Shown: piece by piece, positions 53,523 to 63,627 of the stretch
Position numbering within the stretch: position 1 is the stretch's first letter
Layout of the letters: each line of letters opens with the position of its first letter
DNA from: CAKMZU01 sp965248335
GTDB lineage: Bacteria; Pseudomonadota; Gammaproteobacteria; Pseudomonadales; DT-91
DNA: 64,000 bases
Direction: 5' to 3'
Assembly: GCA_965248335.1 (NCBI GenBank)
Contig: CBDFIY010000003.1
Coordinates: 2,046,001-2,110,000, forward strand
Program-made: the position numbers and the translations under genes
Notes under the pieces: generated by a model
The model's input: only the letters and a program-made list of their open reading frames with translations
What the model was told of the DNA's origin: nothing
Database searches by the model: none

Positions 53523-56045
53523 ATGCAACATACTTACCTCATTCAAAGCCTTCATTGCTCAAGCTGCAAAAATAAAATCGAAGCGGCGCTTGGCAAAAAA
53601 GATGCAATCACAGCAGTTCATATGGATCTAGAAAAAAATACAGTCACACTTGATATGGATCACCACATTGCCTTAACCGACTTGCAACAAACACTCGTTG
53701 ATGCAGGACTTTCCTATACGCTGCTAGCACCAGATGATAAAGCGAGCTGTTCACACACAATCCCTATACCTGCAGAAGATTCTAAAAAAGGAAAAAAAGG
53801 TACTTATTACTGTCCTATGCTCTGCGAAGGAAAAAAAACTTACGATATGCCTGGCAGCTGCCCCGTTTGCGGTATGGACCTACAAAAACAAATTAGCATG
53901 CCTACGGAAAATCAGTATACCTGCCCCATGCACCCAGAAATCATTAGAGACAAGCCGGGCGTATGCCCTATTTGCGGCATGGATCTCGTTCCCAAAATGC
54001 CGGTCGACGACAACGAAGAGCTACGCAGTTATACAGCATTGCGTAATAAAATGATTATCGCAGTCATTTTTTGTGTGCCTGTTTTTCTTATCGCTATGGG
54101 AGGGATGATAGCAGGTAGCCCAATGAACGAAATACTAAAGCCTGCCTACTGGGATTGGGCTGAATTTATACTTACCTTGCCCATTCTGTATGTTTGCCGT
54201 TCCTTTTATAGCCGCGCTTATCGCTCTCTGGTTACCTGGAACCTCAACATGTTCACCTTGGTTGGTATAGGCACGGGCGCCGCACTTATTTTCAGCATTT
54301 TAGGTTTGCTGGCTCCTGAAATTTTTCCCTCGGCATTCAAAACGGCAGATGGCACTATGCATCTGTACTTTGAATCCGCAGCCGTTATTCTGACATTAAT
54401 ACTCTTAGGCCAATTGCTTGAAGCCCGTGCTCACAGTAAAACTTCGGGCGCTTTAAAAAGTTTGCTAAAACTGGCGCCCTCAGAAACAACCCGCATTATT
54501 GATGGGGTCGATGAAAAAGTTTCCCTCAATGATATTGAAGTCGACAACCTTCTCCGTGTAAAACCCGGTGAAAAAGTGCCTGTTGATGGCGTCATCACAG
54601 AAGGCCGCAGTCACATTGATGAATCCATGATTAATGGCGAATCGATGCCCACCAGCAAAGGTCAAGGTGATAAAGTCTACTCGGGTACGATTAATGGCGC
54701 ACAATCTTTTGTCATGCAGGCACAAAAGGTCGGTAGCGATACTTTGCTTTCGCATATTATTAATAGGGTGAATGATGCAAGCCATTCGCGTGCACCCATT
54801 CAAAAACTGGCTGACCGTATTGTTCGCTATTTTGTGCCCGTCGTTATCCTGATAGCACTCATTACCTTCGTTATATGGGCACTGCTTGGCCCAATGCCTG
54901 CGCTGATGTTCGGTTTTGTCAATGCTATCGCGGTACTTATCATTGCTTGCCCCTGTGCCTTAGGCCTCGCCACCCCAATGGCAGTGATGGTTGGTGTTGG
55001 CAAAGGCGCGCAATCAGGGGTTCTCTTTAAAAATGCGGATGCATTAGAAATATTGCACAAGGTAGATGTATTAATCACTGACAAAACCGGCACGATCACT
55101 GAAGGTAAACCCTCTGTTAACCGTGTGGTTGCCACTAAAAACCAAGACGATAAATCACTATTAGCCCTGAGTGCTTCGTTAAGCATTCATAGCGAACATG
55201 CCCTATCAGAAGCTGTCGTTAGAGCGGCAAAGGCGCAAAACTGCTCAATAAGCGAGGTAAGTAACTTTACTGCAGTAACGGGTAAAGGCGTGACCGGCAT
55301 TATTGCAGGCCAACATATCGCTATGGGTAATGACAAACTCATGGAAACGCTCGGTATACCCATGGACAACACATTAAACGATCGCGTTATTACCGAGCAA
55401 CGCTCAGGGGGCACGGTCTCTTATATCGCCATTGATAAAACCCTATCAGGCTTTATTGTGATTTCTGATGCCATTAAACCCCGCAGCAATTCGGCTATCA
55501 CCGCACTGATCAATCAAGGGGTTGACGTCATCATGATGACAGGCGATAACGTCAACACGGCGAAAGCTGTCGCTGACTCACTTCAGCTTAGTGATTTTCA
55601 AGCCGAATGCCTGCCCGAGGATAAGCTGAATCGCGTCAAGCAACTACAAGCTGAGGGCAAAGTCGTTGCTATGACGGGCGATGGCATTAATGATTCTCCC
55701 GCGCTCGCTCAGGCTGACATCGGTATTGCCATGGGAACAGGTACTGATATCGCCATGGAAAGTGCTGCCATTACTCTCATTGATGGTGATTTGAGTGGCA
55801 TCATAGCAGCAATACATTTGAGCAATGCTGTCATGACAAACATCAAGCAAAATTTATTTTTTTCCTTCATCTATAATCTTTTAGGAATACCCGTTGCGGC
55901 AGGCATTTTATATCCATTTTTTGGCATTTTACTGTCTCCAATGATTGCTGCCTTGGCCATGAGCCTCAGCTCGGTTTCCGTGATTATAAATTCCTTGCGC
56001 TTGCGTTCGCTTAAATTGAAGGGTAAAGAGTCGATAGCAGATTAA
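53523..56045 (+). CDS. copA: Copper-translocating P-type ATPase (CopA/SilP type)
   Basis: 840 residues. N-terminal heavy-metal-associated domain with CSSC at 12-15, followed by two tandem short heavy-metal-binding domains, each YxCPM..CPxCGMDL (about 97-122 and 136-161). The P1B ATPase core has eight expected helices, the transport motif CPC at 476-478 (IIACPCALGLATP), the phosphorylated D520 in DKTGT, actuator TGES-type NGESMPTSK, and MTGDGINDSPALAQADIGIAMG. It exports Cu(I) (possibly Ag(I)) from the cytoplasm. The upstream AAGGCGAC gives a ribosome site; no clear CueR operator is seen and no cueR or chaperone gene is adjacent. Confidence 0.93.
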   Translation: MQHTYLIQSLHCSSCKNKIEAALGKKDAITAVHMDLEKNTVTLDMDHHIALTDLQQTLVDAGLSYTLLAPDDKASCSHTIPIPAEDSKKGKKGTYYCPMLCEGKKTYDMPGSCPVCGMDLQKQISMPTENQYTCPMHPEIIRDKPGVCPICGMDLVPKMPVDDNEELRSYTALRNKMIIAVIFCVPVFLIAMGGMIAGSPMNEILKPAYWDWAEFILTLPILYVCRSFYSRAYRSLVTWNLNMFTLVGIGTGAALIFSILGLLAPEIFPSAFKTADGTMHLYFESAAVILTLILLGQLLEARAHSKTSGALKSLLKLAPSETTRIIDGVDEKVSLNDIEVDNLLRVKPGEKVPVDGVITEGRSHIDESMINGESMPTSKGQGDKVYSGTINGAQSFVMQAQKVGSDTLLSHIINRVNDASHSRAPIQKLADRIVRYFVPVVILIALITFVIWALLGPMPALMFGFVNAIAVLIIACPCALGLATPMAVMVGVGKGAQSGVLFKNADALEILHKVDVLITDKTGTITEGKPSVNRVVATKNQDDKSLLALSASLSIHSEHALSEAVVRAAKAQNCSISEVSNFTAVTGKGVTGIIAGQHIAMGNDKLMETLGIPMDNTLNDRVITEQRSGGTVSYIAIDKTLSGFIVISDAIKPRSNSAITALINQGVDVIMMTGDNVNTAKAVADSLQLSDFQAECLPEDKLNRVKQLQAEGKVVAMTGDGINDSPALAQADIGIAMGTGTDIAMESAAITLIDGDLSGIIAAIHLSNAVMTNIKQNLFFSFIYNLLGIPVAAGILYPFFGILLSPMIAALAMSLSSVSVIINSLRLRSLKLKGKESIAD

Positions 56046-56130
56046 TCAGTAATTGCTAAAGAGCCTGTTGATTCATACAAAAAAATACTCAAGGATATGC
56101 CGGTTGTCTTGATAAGGTGAGCGTCTTTTC

Positions 56131-56682
56131 TTACCCATTTTTTTTAACGATATTTGTCGGCTTTCCATCAATACTCGTTTGGTTCTTTTCTTCCCAGTAT
56201 TGTTTAACGCCTGTTTCTCCCTTTTTTTTAGCCCAGTTTTTCAAATGCTCCCTGTCATCCACATAATCAAATAAGGGGACTGACATACCACATGAAACCT
56301 GAACAAGGTCCACAGAAAGATCAAATATCTGTCTGGCACCTGGCGTGTAATCAAACAATTTCGCCAGCGCCACCCACGCTGCATCCGTACGATGAATAAC
56401 CTCAGCATGACCATAAAGCCGCAAAATCATAGGTGCGCCTTCAAAACCTGCGAACAGTATCGTCATTCTGGAATTTTCTTGTATATGCGCAGAGGTTTCA
56501 TTACCACTTCCGGTAACATTTAACCAAACAACCCTGTTTTTATTGATCACTCTCAGTGAGTCCATCCCCTTTGGCGATATATTGACTCTACCATCAGATG
56601 CTGCAGTGCCTACAAAAAATATTTTCTGGCATTGAATAAACGCTATTTGCTTATCCTGCATATCTTCAAATTTTTTTCCCAC
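56131..56682 (-). CDS. Pyridoxamine 5'-phosphate oxidase-family protein
   Basis: 183 residues with the split-barrel flavin-binding fold: FEDMQDKQIAFIQCQKIFFVGTAASDGRVNISPKGMDSLRV, VWLNVTGSGNETSAHIQENSRMTILFAGFEGAPMILRLYGHAEVI. This is the PNPOx-like group seen in stress-related flavin or F420-type oxidoreductases and haem-utilisation proteins; true PNPOx substrate residues are not apparent, so pyridoxal synthesis is unlikely. Convergent with copA; 109 bases downstream of mmsA. Confidence 0.82.
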   Translation of the reverse strand: MGKKFEDMQDKQIAFIQCQKIFFVGTAASDGRVNISPKGMDSLRVINKNRVVWLNVTGSGNETSAHIQENSRMTILFAGFEGAPMILRLYGHAEVIHRTDAAWVALAKLFDYTPGARQIFDLSVDLVQVSCGMSVPLFDYVDDREHLKNWAKKKGETGVKQYWEEKNQTSIDGKPTNIVKKNG

Positions 56683-56763
56683 TAAAGCTTCCCCTGTGGT
56701 TGGTCAATAATACAAAAGTTTGCTTATTCAAGGATAGACTCTGATAGTAAACACAACAGATCA

Positions 56764-56784
56764 AAAGAACGTGGAGAAACCACG
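56764..56784 (-). terminator. Candidate terminator of mmsA
   Basis: CGTGG (56770-56774) pairs with CCACG (56780-56784) around AGAAA; the minus strand continues TTCTTTTG. The stem is short, so confidence is moderate. It lies just past the mmsA stop. Confidence 0.5.
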
Positions 56785-56791
56785 GGATAAG

Positions 56792-58279
56792 CTATTTAAG
56801 CGTCGGCATGGTAAATTCAGCCCCTAAATCACTTTCAGGCCAGCGAGCAGTCACCGTTTTACGTTGAGTATAAAAGCGTACACCCTCTTCACCATGAATA
56901 GCATTGCTGCCAAATAAAGAGCGTTTCCAACCACCAAAAGCATGAAAAGCCATAGGTACAGGAATGGGTACATTGATACCCACCATACCTGCTTGGATTT
57001 CATGTGAAAACTGACGAGCGACGGCGCCACTTTGGGTATAAATAGATGTGCCGTTGCCAAAGGCATGATCATTGATCAACTGAGCTGCCGCTGCATAATC
57101 CGGTACACGAACAACACAAAGCACTGGGCCGAAAATTTCTTCTTGATAAATACGCATGTCAGGGCTGACATGATCGAACAAACAACCGCCTAAAAAGTAG
57201 CCGCCACCAAACTTGTCTCGATTTAGCTTCCGGCCATCCACGACAAGTGTGGCTCCCTCCTTAACGCCGATATCAATAAATGCCGTCACCTTTTCATGAT
57301 GCTGGGCCGTGATCAATGGCCCCATATCAAGACCTCTCTCAGCCCCATTGCCTATTTTGAGGTTATGCGTTTTCTGTGCGAGTTTCTCAACGAGTGCATC
57401 AGCAATATCACCCACAGCGACAGCGACAGAAATTGCCATGCAGCGTTCCCCTGCAGAACCAAATGCAGCCCCCATCAATGCATTTACTGCGCCATCAAGG
57501 TTGGCATCCGGCATAACGATTAAATGATTTTTTGCACCCCCTAAGGCTTGTACGCGTTTGTGTTTATTGGCTGCCTCCTGATAAATATATTCAGCGACAG
57601 GCGTTGAGCCCACAAAACTAATAGCCCGAATATCTGGGTGGTGTAATAACGTATCAACAGCCACTTTATCCCCGTTAACCACATTAAAAACACCATCAGG
57701 CAGGCCGGATTCCTTTAACCACTGTGCAACCAATAAGGCAGCTGAGGGCACCTTTTCTGAGGGTTTTAGAATAAACGTATTGCCGCAGGCGATAGCAAGA
57801 GGCCACATCCACATAGGCACCATCACGGGGAAATTAAAAGGCGTTATACCTGCAACAACCCCTAAAGGTTGATGAACCGACCAGCTATCAACACCCCGCC
57901 CTACTTGTTCCGTAAAATCACCTTTCAATAATTGCGGAATCCCGCAAGCAAACTCCACCACCTCCATGCCACGTGTAATTTCTCCACTGGTATCTTCATA
58001 CACTTTGCCATGTTCTTTTGTAATGGCAGCGGCTAATTCATATTTTCTTTCTTCTAACAACATCTTAAATCGAAATAAAATACGCGCGCGGTTAAGTGGC
58101 GTCACATTTGACCAAGCAGGAAATGCTTTTTTAGCAGCCTCAATGGCCTGATTCATTTCTTTTTCAGACGCTAAAGACACATCGGCGAATTGCTCACCCG
58201 TTGCAGGATTAAAAACTGGCGCCTGACGCTGACTCGCCAAAGTCAACTGCCCGTGTACAAAGTGTGTAATGGATTCCAT
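56792..58279 (-). CDS. mmsA: Methylmalonate-semialdehyde dehydrogenase (CoA-acylating)
   Basis: 495 residues from the ATG at 58279, which has AGGGAG seven bases upstream; an in-frame start at 58318 adds 13 non-family residues. Aldehyde dehydrogenase fold: NPATGEQFADVSLAS, GVVAGITPFNFPVMVPMWMWPLAIACGNTFILKPSE (the PMWM block typical of MmsA), FVGSTPVAEYIY, and the catalytic cysteine in GSAGERCMAISVAV (about residue 285). It oxidises methylmalonate semialdehyde to propionyl-CoA (valine, thymine and inositol breakdown), feeding the mce/scpA pathway 38 kb away. Divergent from the RHS gene. Confidence 0.95.
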   Translation of the reverse strand: MESITHFVHGQLTLASQRQAPVFNPATGEQFADVSLASEKEMNQAIEAAKKAFPAWSNVTPLNRARILFRFKMLLEERKYELAAAITKEHGKVYEDTSGEITRGMEVVEFACGIPQLLKGDFTEQVGRGVDSWSVHQPLGVVAGITPFNFPVMVPMWMWPLAIACGNTFILKPSEKVPSAALLVAQWLKESGLPDGVFNVVNGDKVAVDTLLHHPDIRAISFVGSTPVAEYIYQEAANKHKRVQALGGAKNHLIVMPDANLDGAVNALMGAAFGSAGERCMAISVAVAVGDIADALVEKLAQKTHNLKIGNGAERGLDMGPLITAQHHEKVTAFIDIGVKEGATLVVDGRKLNRDKFGGGYFLGGCLFDHVSPDMRIYQEEIFGPVLCVVRVPDYAAAAQLINDHAFGNGTSIYTQSGAVARQFSHEIQAGMVGINVPIPVPMAFHAFGGWKRSLFGSNAIHGEEGVRFYTQRKTVTARWPESDLGAEFTMPTLK

Positions 58280-58671
58280 AGAGCTCCCTACAAAGGATGG
58301 TGTTGTAACAGTTAACACAACGATAAAAATAATCTGATTAAGCAGTCTCGGTGTTGTATTGAAAATTTTTTGTTGATGGGTATTTCATGACAAATCATTT
58401 TCAATGCATGTCATTTGTCAGTAAAAGGGAGAGCAAGTTCATTGAATATTGTAAATTTATTGAACTGTTAGAAATAAAATAAATCAGAATATTATTCTGG
58501 CAACAAATAAGGGTAGCCGTCGCAACACAAAGCACAACAGCAACAAATAACTGGAAATTAGTACCTCAACGAAACATTCGCTATGAATAGCGCGTTTTCA
58601 AAAAGGCCCACTCAACTTGCCAGTACACTTTTGTATCAAGAGGCTACTGGACTAATCAGGGTATTTTAATA
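58280..58671. other. Divergent mmsA/RHS intergenic region
   Basis: About 390 bases, AT-rich, with no gene. It contains a perfect palindrome CAGAATATTATTCTG (58485-58499) and an interrupted inverted repeat GTGTT..AACAC near 58302-58315, either of which could be an operator. AGGG ten bases before the ATG at 58672 is the RHS ribosome site. Confidence 0.4.
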
Positions 58672-61600
58672 ATGATGAGATATAAATACTTAATATTGCT
58701 CAGTTTTCTCACAATATTTGACAATAGCCTTGCAGAAAAAGATAACACTTACCCTGGGTCGCAGGCCTATAACAAAACGCAGATCATCAAAGAATCAGTC
58801 AATGTAGCAACAGGCACTTTTGATTTCTCATACCCGTTGATCAAAGCGCCAGGGCGCGTTTCTTCTTTTCAATTAGCCATTAACTATCGATTTAACTCGG
58901 TTGGTATGCACGGATTACCCAAAGGATGGCATTTTGATTTAGATTATATCGACGGGAAGTCCGTGCATATTCATAACCAACAATGGTTAATTGATTTGCT
59001 TTGGCATGATGAAACCCAATTCGCCTCAGGACTTAAATATTATAATTTACACGGCACCCATTTTGAGGATGCCCTTGTCGCCAAAGAAATACCTGACCAC
59101 AAAGGCTTGTTCTATCGTTACAAATCCAGTCATAAAGATGGCAGTACTAAATACTTTTCTCACCAAGGTTTACTCGTCCTTGAAACGGACCGTTTTAATA
59201 ATACGTTATTGTTCGAATACCAGAATCCAGTACATGATTTAACATCGGCTAAACTGATTAAAATAACAGATAACTTTAGCAACACTTACAGTTTCACCTA
59301 CGCACCTGGCGAAATCATTTTACATGCGCCAGATAACCGAGTAACACACATTTACCTTCATGATAAAGGGGTTCTTAAAATTACCGACCCGCTAAAACGC
59401 GATACAACCTTTGAATATATACAGCAGAACAAACAAGACTTACTTCGAAAGATAGAAACTCCCACAGGGCTTTCAACACAGCTTACATACGGTGAAATCA
59501 ACTATAAACGTGGCTCAGAAACCAAAAAATTACCGGTCGTCATTCTGCTCAAAAAATATGATGTATCCCTTGGCGTTACCCTTCAAGAAACACATTACAG
59601 CTATTCTGAAGATAACAATTTTACAGGTTACCCGCTTTATGGATTATCAGATACCGGGGACAGCTTGATCGACAGTAATAATCAAGCCTACCGCTATTCC
59701 GTTAAAGTCAGCCGTAGCAATCTCAGTGCATTAACCCCGATGCTGCATACTCAAGTTTTTTACTATAATTATTTGCATTTACCCGTCGAAATACAAACCT
59801 TAAACCATGGAAAACCTTATTTAAAAACAACCTATGCGTATGCCATATCTCCGTTTAAGTACAGCCGCTCAACCAATTACGATAAGCCCATAAGTGTCAT
59901 TCATTCCATTTGGGATAATGATAAAAGCACATTTATACCCCGGGACAAAATTACCAGAAGCTATGATAATTATGGCAATAAGCGAGAAAACCATCGCTTT
60001 GTTTTTGATCCGGATAACCAGCAATGGGTGCCGGTAACCTCCAATACTAAAAAATATTTCACGGAACACTTCAGCTTGCTCGCAGAGTCTAATCGCATTG
60101 ATCACACTTCAGGTAAAAAAATCAGATCACGATATACCTTAGCGAAAGATAACAAAACATTGGCTGTAAAAACCACCGATTACCGTAAGCAAACAAACTG
60201 CCGCGTATGGCATCCCTGGAAACAATCAGAAATGGCGCACGATACATTTGGCCGAAGAATCAAAACGGCCATTCAGTGGGTTGAAAAAAACCAACCCGGC
60301 GTCCAAAAAACATTCACCACAACATCCTATACCTTTAATAGCGATAACGCCCATTTAACCGTCAAGAATCACAGCGCATTAGGTGCGACCAAAACAGACA
60401 TCACTGATACACGCAACGGCAATTCTATACAAACCATCACCCCAATGGATGAGATTTATCAATATGACTATGACGCACTCGGCAGGATTATAAAAATTAC
60501 AGACCCACTCAACCAAGCGAGCACGATAGAATACAAAGATTTTCAAGCCAGTGGTAGCAACTCAGTGACCCATAAAACACCGCTGTCGTTCCAGACAAGA
60601 ACAAACTACGATGCGCTAGGGCAAGTCATCAGTCATCAGGATTATCATCAAGAAGGCTGGCGAACCTTATCTGCTTATACCTATAACGGCTGGGGTAAAA
60701 TCGTTAAGAAAACAAACATTCTCGGCCTTTCTGTATTTATTGAATACGATGAACAAGAACGCCCTATTTCCGCGCTTGATCCGTGGAATAATATGAAAAA
60801 CGTTATCTACGATGATATCCGGTTAACCACCCTCACCTATTTTAATCAACATAAGGTTTCAGAAGGCGTCTCAGTGCCTTGGCAATTGCTCAGTTATCGA
60901 CGTACTTTCCCCGTACTCAACAACCCACATGACCCACAGAGACAATTCCTTGAAAATACGCTGGAAAAAAACGGCTTTGGACAAAAAATTAAAAAAAGCA
61001 GCAGCTTCGTTGATCGCTACACCCATAAGAAATCGGAAACAATGACCACTCAGTTTACCTATGACACCAGTAACAACGTGATTGAATCACACCTTACCGG
61101 TTACGAAGGGGTCGATGCTCGCCGAAAAACACGCTACGACTTATTCAGCAACAAGGTTACCCACACAAAAACAGTGATTGTTGATCAACAAATGTCCGCA
61201 CATCAAGGTGATACGTTAACCTACAATGAAGATAACTTGCTTATGGGTATTGAAACACCCCCCATCGAGGGCGGATCAGGGTATACCACCCGTCATCAAT
61301 ATGACAAGAATGGGAGTCTGATCAAAACGACATTACCCGATCAGCAGGAAATTGATTTCCAGTATAATGCGCTTGGGCAGTTAATACATAGCACCTGGCA
61401 ACGAGAGGGAAAACCTTACAACATCACCAAAAATTATGACGCCGACCGCCGTTTAATCAACCTTACTGATGGCCAGAATGAATCTATCACTTACCGTTAC
61501 ACCCCCAACGGACACCTAACAAAAATGACCTACCCAGATGGGCGTTCGTTACATTATGACTATGATGATAAAGACAGGGTTATCACCCAGACTGATTTCA

Positions 61601-63558
61601 ACCAGATGACGCAAGCTTATATTTATAAGCCTGAAGATTTAGGAAAATTATCAGAAATACATCATATCAATCATACGATTACTCAGCATTATGGTATGGA
61701 TGACAACAACGGCAAAGGTCGTTTATTAAAAAGACGTATGGATTTTGGCAAAGACGGCATCACGGAGACACACATGCAATATGGCTCCTTCAATAGGTTA
61801 GCCAAAATAACCACTAAAAATGACCAGCGAGGTGCAGTATACGATGTCGACTATTCTGTTAACCCTCGTCATCAGCTCATCGCACAAAATACGCACTCAC
61901 ATCTTGCCCACCACCCTGCCGTCAACACACAAATTAACTATTCGTATGATGCCTTAAATCGACTGGTGAATGAACGCTTTGCCAATGAAAACACACACAG
62001 TGATATCCACTATATTTATGACGGCAACAATAATATCGTTCAAGAAATCGTTACCGATGATTCCGGTAAATACACAACCGATAGGGGTTACAACACGCAA
62101 GATCAATTAGTCTCTATACAGCACGATAACCAAGAAGTCATCAGTACACTCAAGTACGATGCCAATGGATATATGACGCAAGATGATCAGGGTGTGGAAT
62201 ACCATTATGATGCACAAGGGTTTTTACTCACCGCCACACAGGGAAAAAATAAACCCCTGAACTATCACTATCTGCCTAACGGGCTTCTAGGCGAGCGGCA
62301 GTCTGCTGGACAAAAAGACAGCTTCTATTATTCACAAGATAAAAAATGCCTCACGCAGAAAACTAATAACGAATGGCTGAGTTTATTACGGTCAGAGCAT
62401 TCGATACTAGCAGGTATCTCTAAAAATGGCATAGCCCAACTGTTTAATGCCAATCAAAGTACAGGGGGTATATTAACGGACAAAGGAAATTTATCCATTA
62501 TCACCTATGACGCGTATGGTAAGCGTCATGGTGATAAGGCTACAAACGCTATTGATAATTATGGGTGGGACCAAGAATATACCGACCCAGCCTTAGATTT
62601 AACCTATCTTCAGCGACGATTTTATAGCCCGACCTTAAGGCGCTTTATTACCAAGGATAATTACCTTGGCGATAATCATTACACCTTCGGCAAAGGTAAT
62701 CCCATTTCATACATTGACCCAACAGGGCATAACTCACAACAAGCACTCAGTTATGGGCTTGGCTCAGGTATAACGGCTCTCGGCATAGCAGGTATTCTAT
62801 TTGCCATACCGTCAGGCGGCGCATCCCTCACCTTATCGGCAGGCGCTGCGATAGGTGCAGGTGCTGCAACGACGCTTTCAGGTATTGCTCTCATGGGCTC
62901 TCAGGGTGCCTTAGATTCAGGCAATAAAGATGCAGCCAAAGCCTTGCTATACACGAGTATTGGGCTCGGCGCTTTAGCGATTGTAGATGCAGGCATAGCC
63001 ATCGCCCCCAAAGTCAGTGCGACATTTTTTTCAACCTCCTCCAGAACATATGCTTTTGTTGAGGTTATTCCGGATAGTTCATCAGTCTCAACGCTTGGTG
63101 ATGTACCCAACCTGCCGGTTGAAAGCGAACCGATTACCACTCTTACACGCTCACCTGCCTCATCGATTCCAAATTCATCTGTGTCAAATATCAGTAACGC
63201 TGGATCTTTCGATCCACTGAGCACCATATTACCGGCCACGCCGGAGAGCCAAGCATCGCTTTCAACGCCTCAATTAGGCAGTGATCTTTTTGAAGTGTCT
63301 TTATCTACCAACGCCAGTAGTAGCCAAGGCAGTACCGAGACGGCTTTCTTTTCAGCTGTTGATGGCCCAGGAACAAAAGCGCACGCAGTAATCACGTCAG
63401 ATAAGGTAGCTTTTGCCTCTATTGATGTTGTCGAAATGCCGGGCCCAGCCACCCCTAGAGTTATCAAGTCCGTTGTCTTTACAGAAATGCCCACTGACTT
63501 AACAGGTCTTTCTGATGAAACGTTTGCGGGTTACATGACTGGGGCGGATATCCATTAA
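58672..63558 (+). CDS. Secreted RHS-repeat protein
   Basis: 1628 residues. Sec-type signal peptide (MMRYKYLILLSFLTIFDNSLA, cleaved near 21). Long body of YD/RHS repeats (for example YDALGRIIKITDPLNQ, YDALGQVISHQD, YDKNGSLIKTTLPDQQEIDFQYN) forming the expected beta-cocoon. RHS core at about 1305-1352 (LDLTYLQRRFYSPTLRRFITKDNYL..ISYIDPTGHN). The 275-residue variable C-terminus begins with a hydrophobic Gly/Ala-rich segment (about 1365-1435) and ends in a Ser/Pro/Thr-rich tail with no toxin motif I recognise. No VgrG or PAAR partner and no obvious immunity gene: the next gene is enzyme-like. Likely a surface or secreted structural or polymorphic protein. Confidence 0.9.
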   Translation: MMRYKYLILLSFLTIFDNSLAEKDNTYPGSQAYNKTQIIKESVNVATGTFDFSYPLIKAPGRVSSFQLAINYRFNSVGMHGLPKGWHFDLDYIDGKSVHIHNQQWLIDLLWHDETQFASGLKYYNLHGTHFEDALVAKEIPDHKGLFYRYKSSHKDGSTKYFSHQGLLVLETDRFNNTLLFEYQNPVHDLTSAKLIKITDNFSNTYSFTYAPGEIILHAPDNRVTHIYLHDKGVLKITDPLKRDTTFEYIQQNKQDLLRKIETPTGLSTQLTYGEINYKRGSETKKLPVVILLKKYDVSLGVTLQETHYSYSEDNNFTGYPLYGLSDTGDSLIDSNNQAYRYSVKVSRSNLSALTPMLHTQVFYYNYLHLPVEIQTLNHGKPYLKTTYAYAISPFKYSRSTNYDKPISVIHSIWDNDKSTFIPRDKITRSYDNYGNKRENHRFVFDPDNQQWVPVTSNTKKYFTEHFSLLAESNRIDHTSGKKIRSRYTLAKDNKTLAVKTTDYRKQTNCRVWHPWKQSEMAHDTFGRRIKTAIQWVEKNQPGVQKTFTTTSYTFNSDNAHLTVKNHSALGATKTDITDTRNGNSIQTITPMDEIYQYDYDALGRIIKITDPLNQASTIEYKDFQASGSNSVTHKTPLSFQTRTNYDALGQVISHQDYHQEGWRTLSAYTYNGWGKIVKKTNILGLSVFIEYDEQERPISALDPWNNMKNVIYDDIRLTTLTYFNQHKVSEGVSVPWQLLSYRRTFPVLNNPHDPQRQFLENTLEKNGFGQKIKKSSSFVDRYTHKKSETMTTQFTYDTSNNVIESHLTGYEGVDARRKTRYDLFSNKVTHTKTVIVDQQMSAHQGDTLTYNEDNLLMGIETPPIEGGSGYTTRHQYDKNGSLIKTTLPDQQEIDFQYNALGQLIHSTWQREGKPYNITKNYDADRRLINLTDGQNESITYRYTPNGHLTKMTYPDGRSLHYDYDDKDRVITQTDFNQMTQAYIYKPEDLGKLSEIHHINHTITQHYGMDDNNGKGRLLKRRMDFGKDGITETHMQYGSFNRLAKITTKNDQRGAVYDVDYSVNPRHQLIAQNTHSHLAHHPAVNTQINYSYDALNRLVNERFANENTHSDIHYIYDGNNNIVQEIVTDDSGKYTTDRGYNTQDQLVSIQHDNQEVISTLKYDANGYMTQDDQGVEYHYDAQGFLLTATQGKNKPLNYHYLPNGLLGERQSAGQKDSFYYSQDKKCLTQKTNNEWLSLLRSEHSILAGISKNGIAQLFNANQSTGGILTDKGNLSIITYDAYGKRHGDKATNAIDNYGWDQEYTDPALDLTYLQRRFYSPTLRRFITKDNYLGDNHYTFGKGNPISYIDPTGHNSQQALSYGLGSGITALGIAGILFAIPSGGASLTLSAGAAIGAGAATTLSGIALMGSQGALDSGNKDAAKALLYTSIGLGALAIVDAGIAIAPKVSATFFSTSSRTYAFVEVIPDSSSVSTLGDVPNLPVESEPITTLTRSPASSIPNSSVSNISNAGSFDPLSTILPATPESQASLSTPQLGSDLFEVSLSTNASSSQGSTETAFFSAVDGPGTKAHAVITSDKVAFASIDVVEMPGPATPRVIKSVVFTEMPTDLTGLSDETFAGYMTGADIH

Positions 63559-63627
63559 TAGACAAACTATGGGGTCGGGTATTGATGATTAAAAAAATGC
63601 TATGTGTTTTCAAAGGCAATTTTTATT

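Noticed and set aside
58370..58390. TTGATGGGTATT before the RHS gene as a MITE1 right end
   Set aside because: The match stops after GATGGGTA and nothing inside resembles the element.
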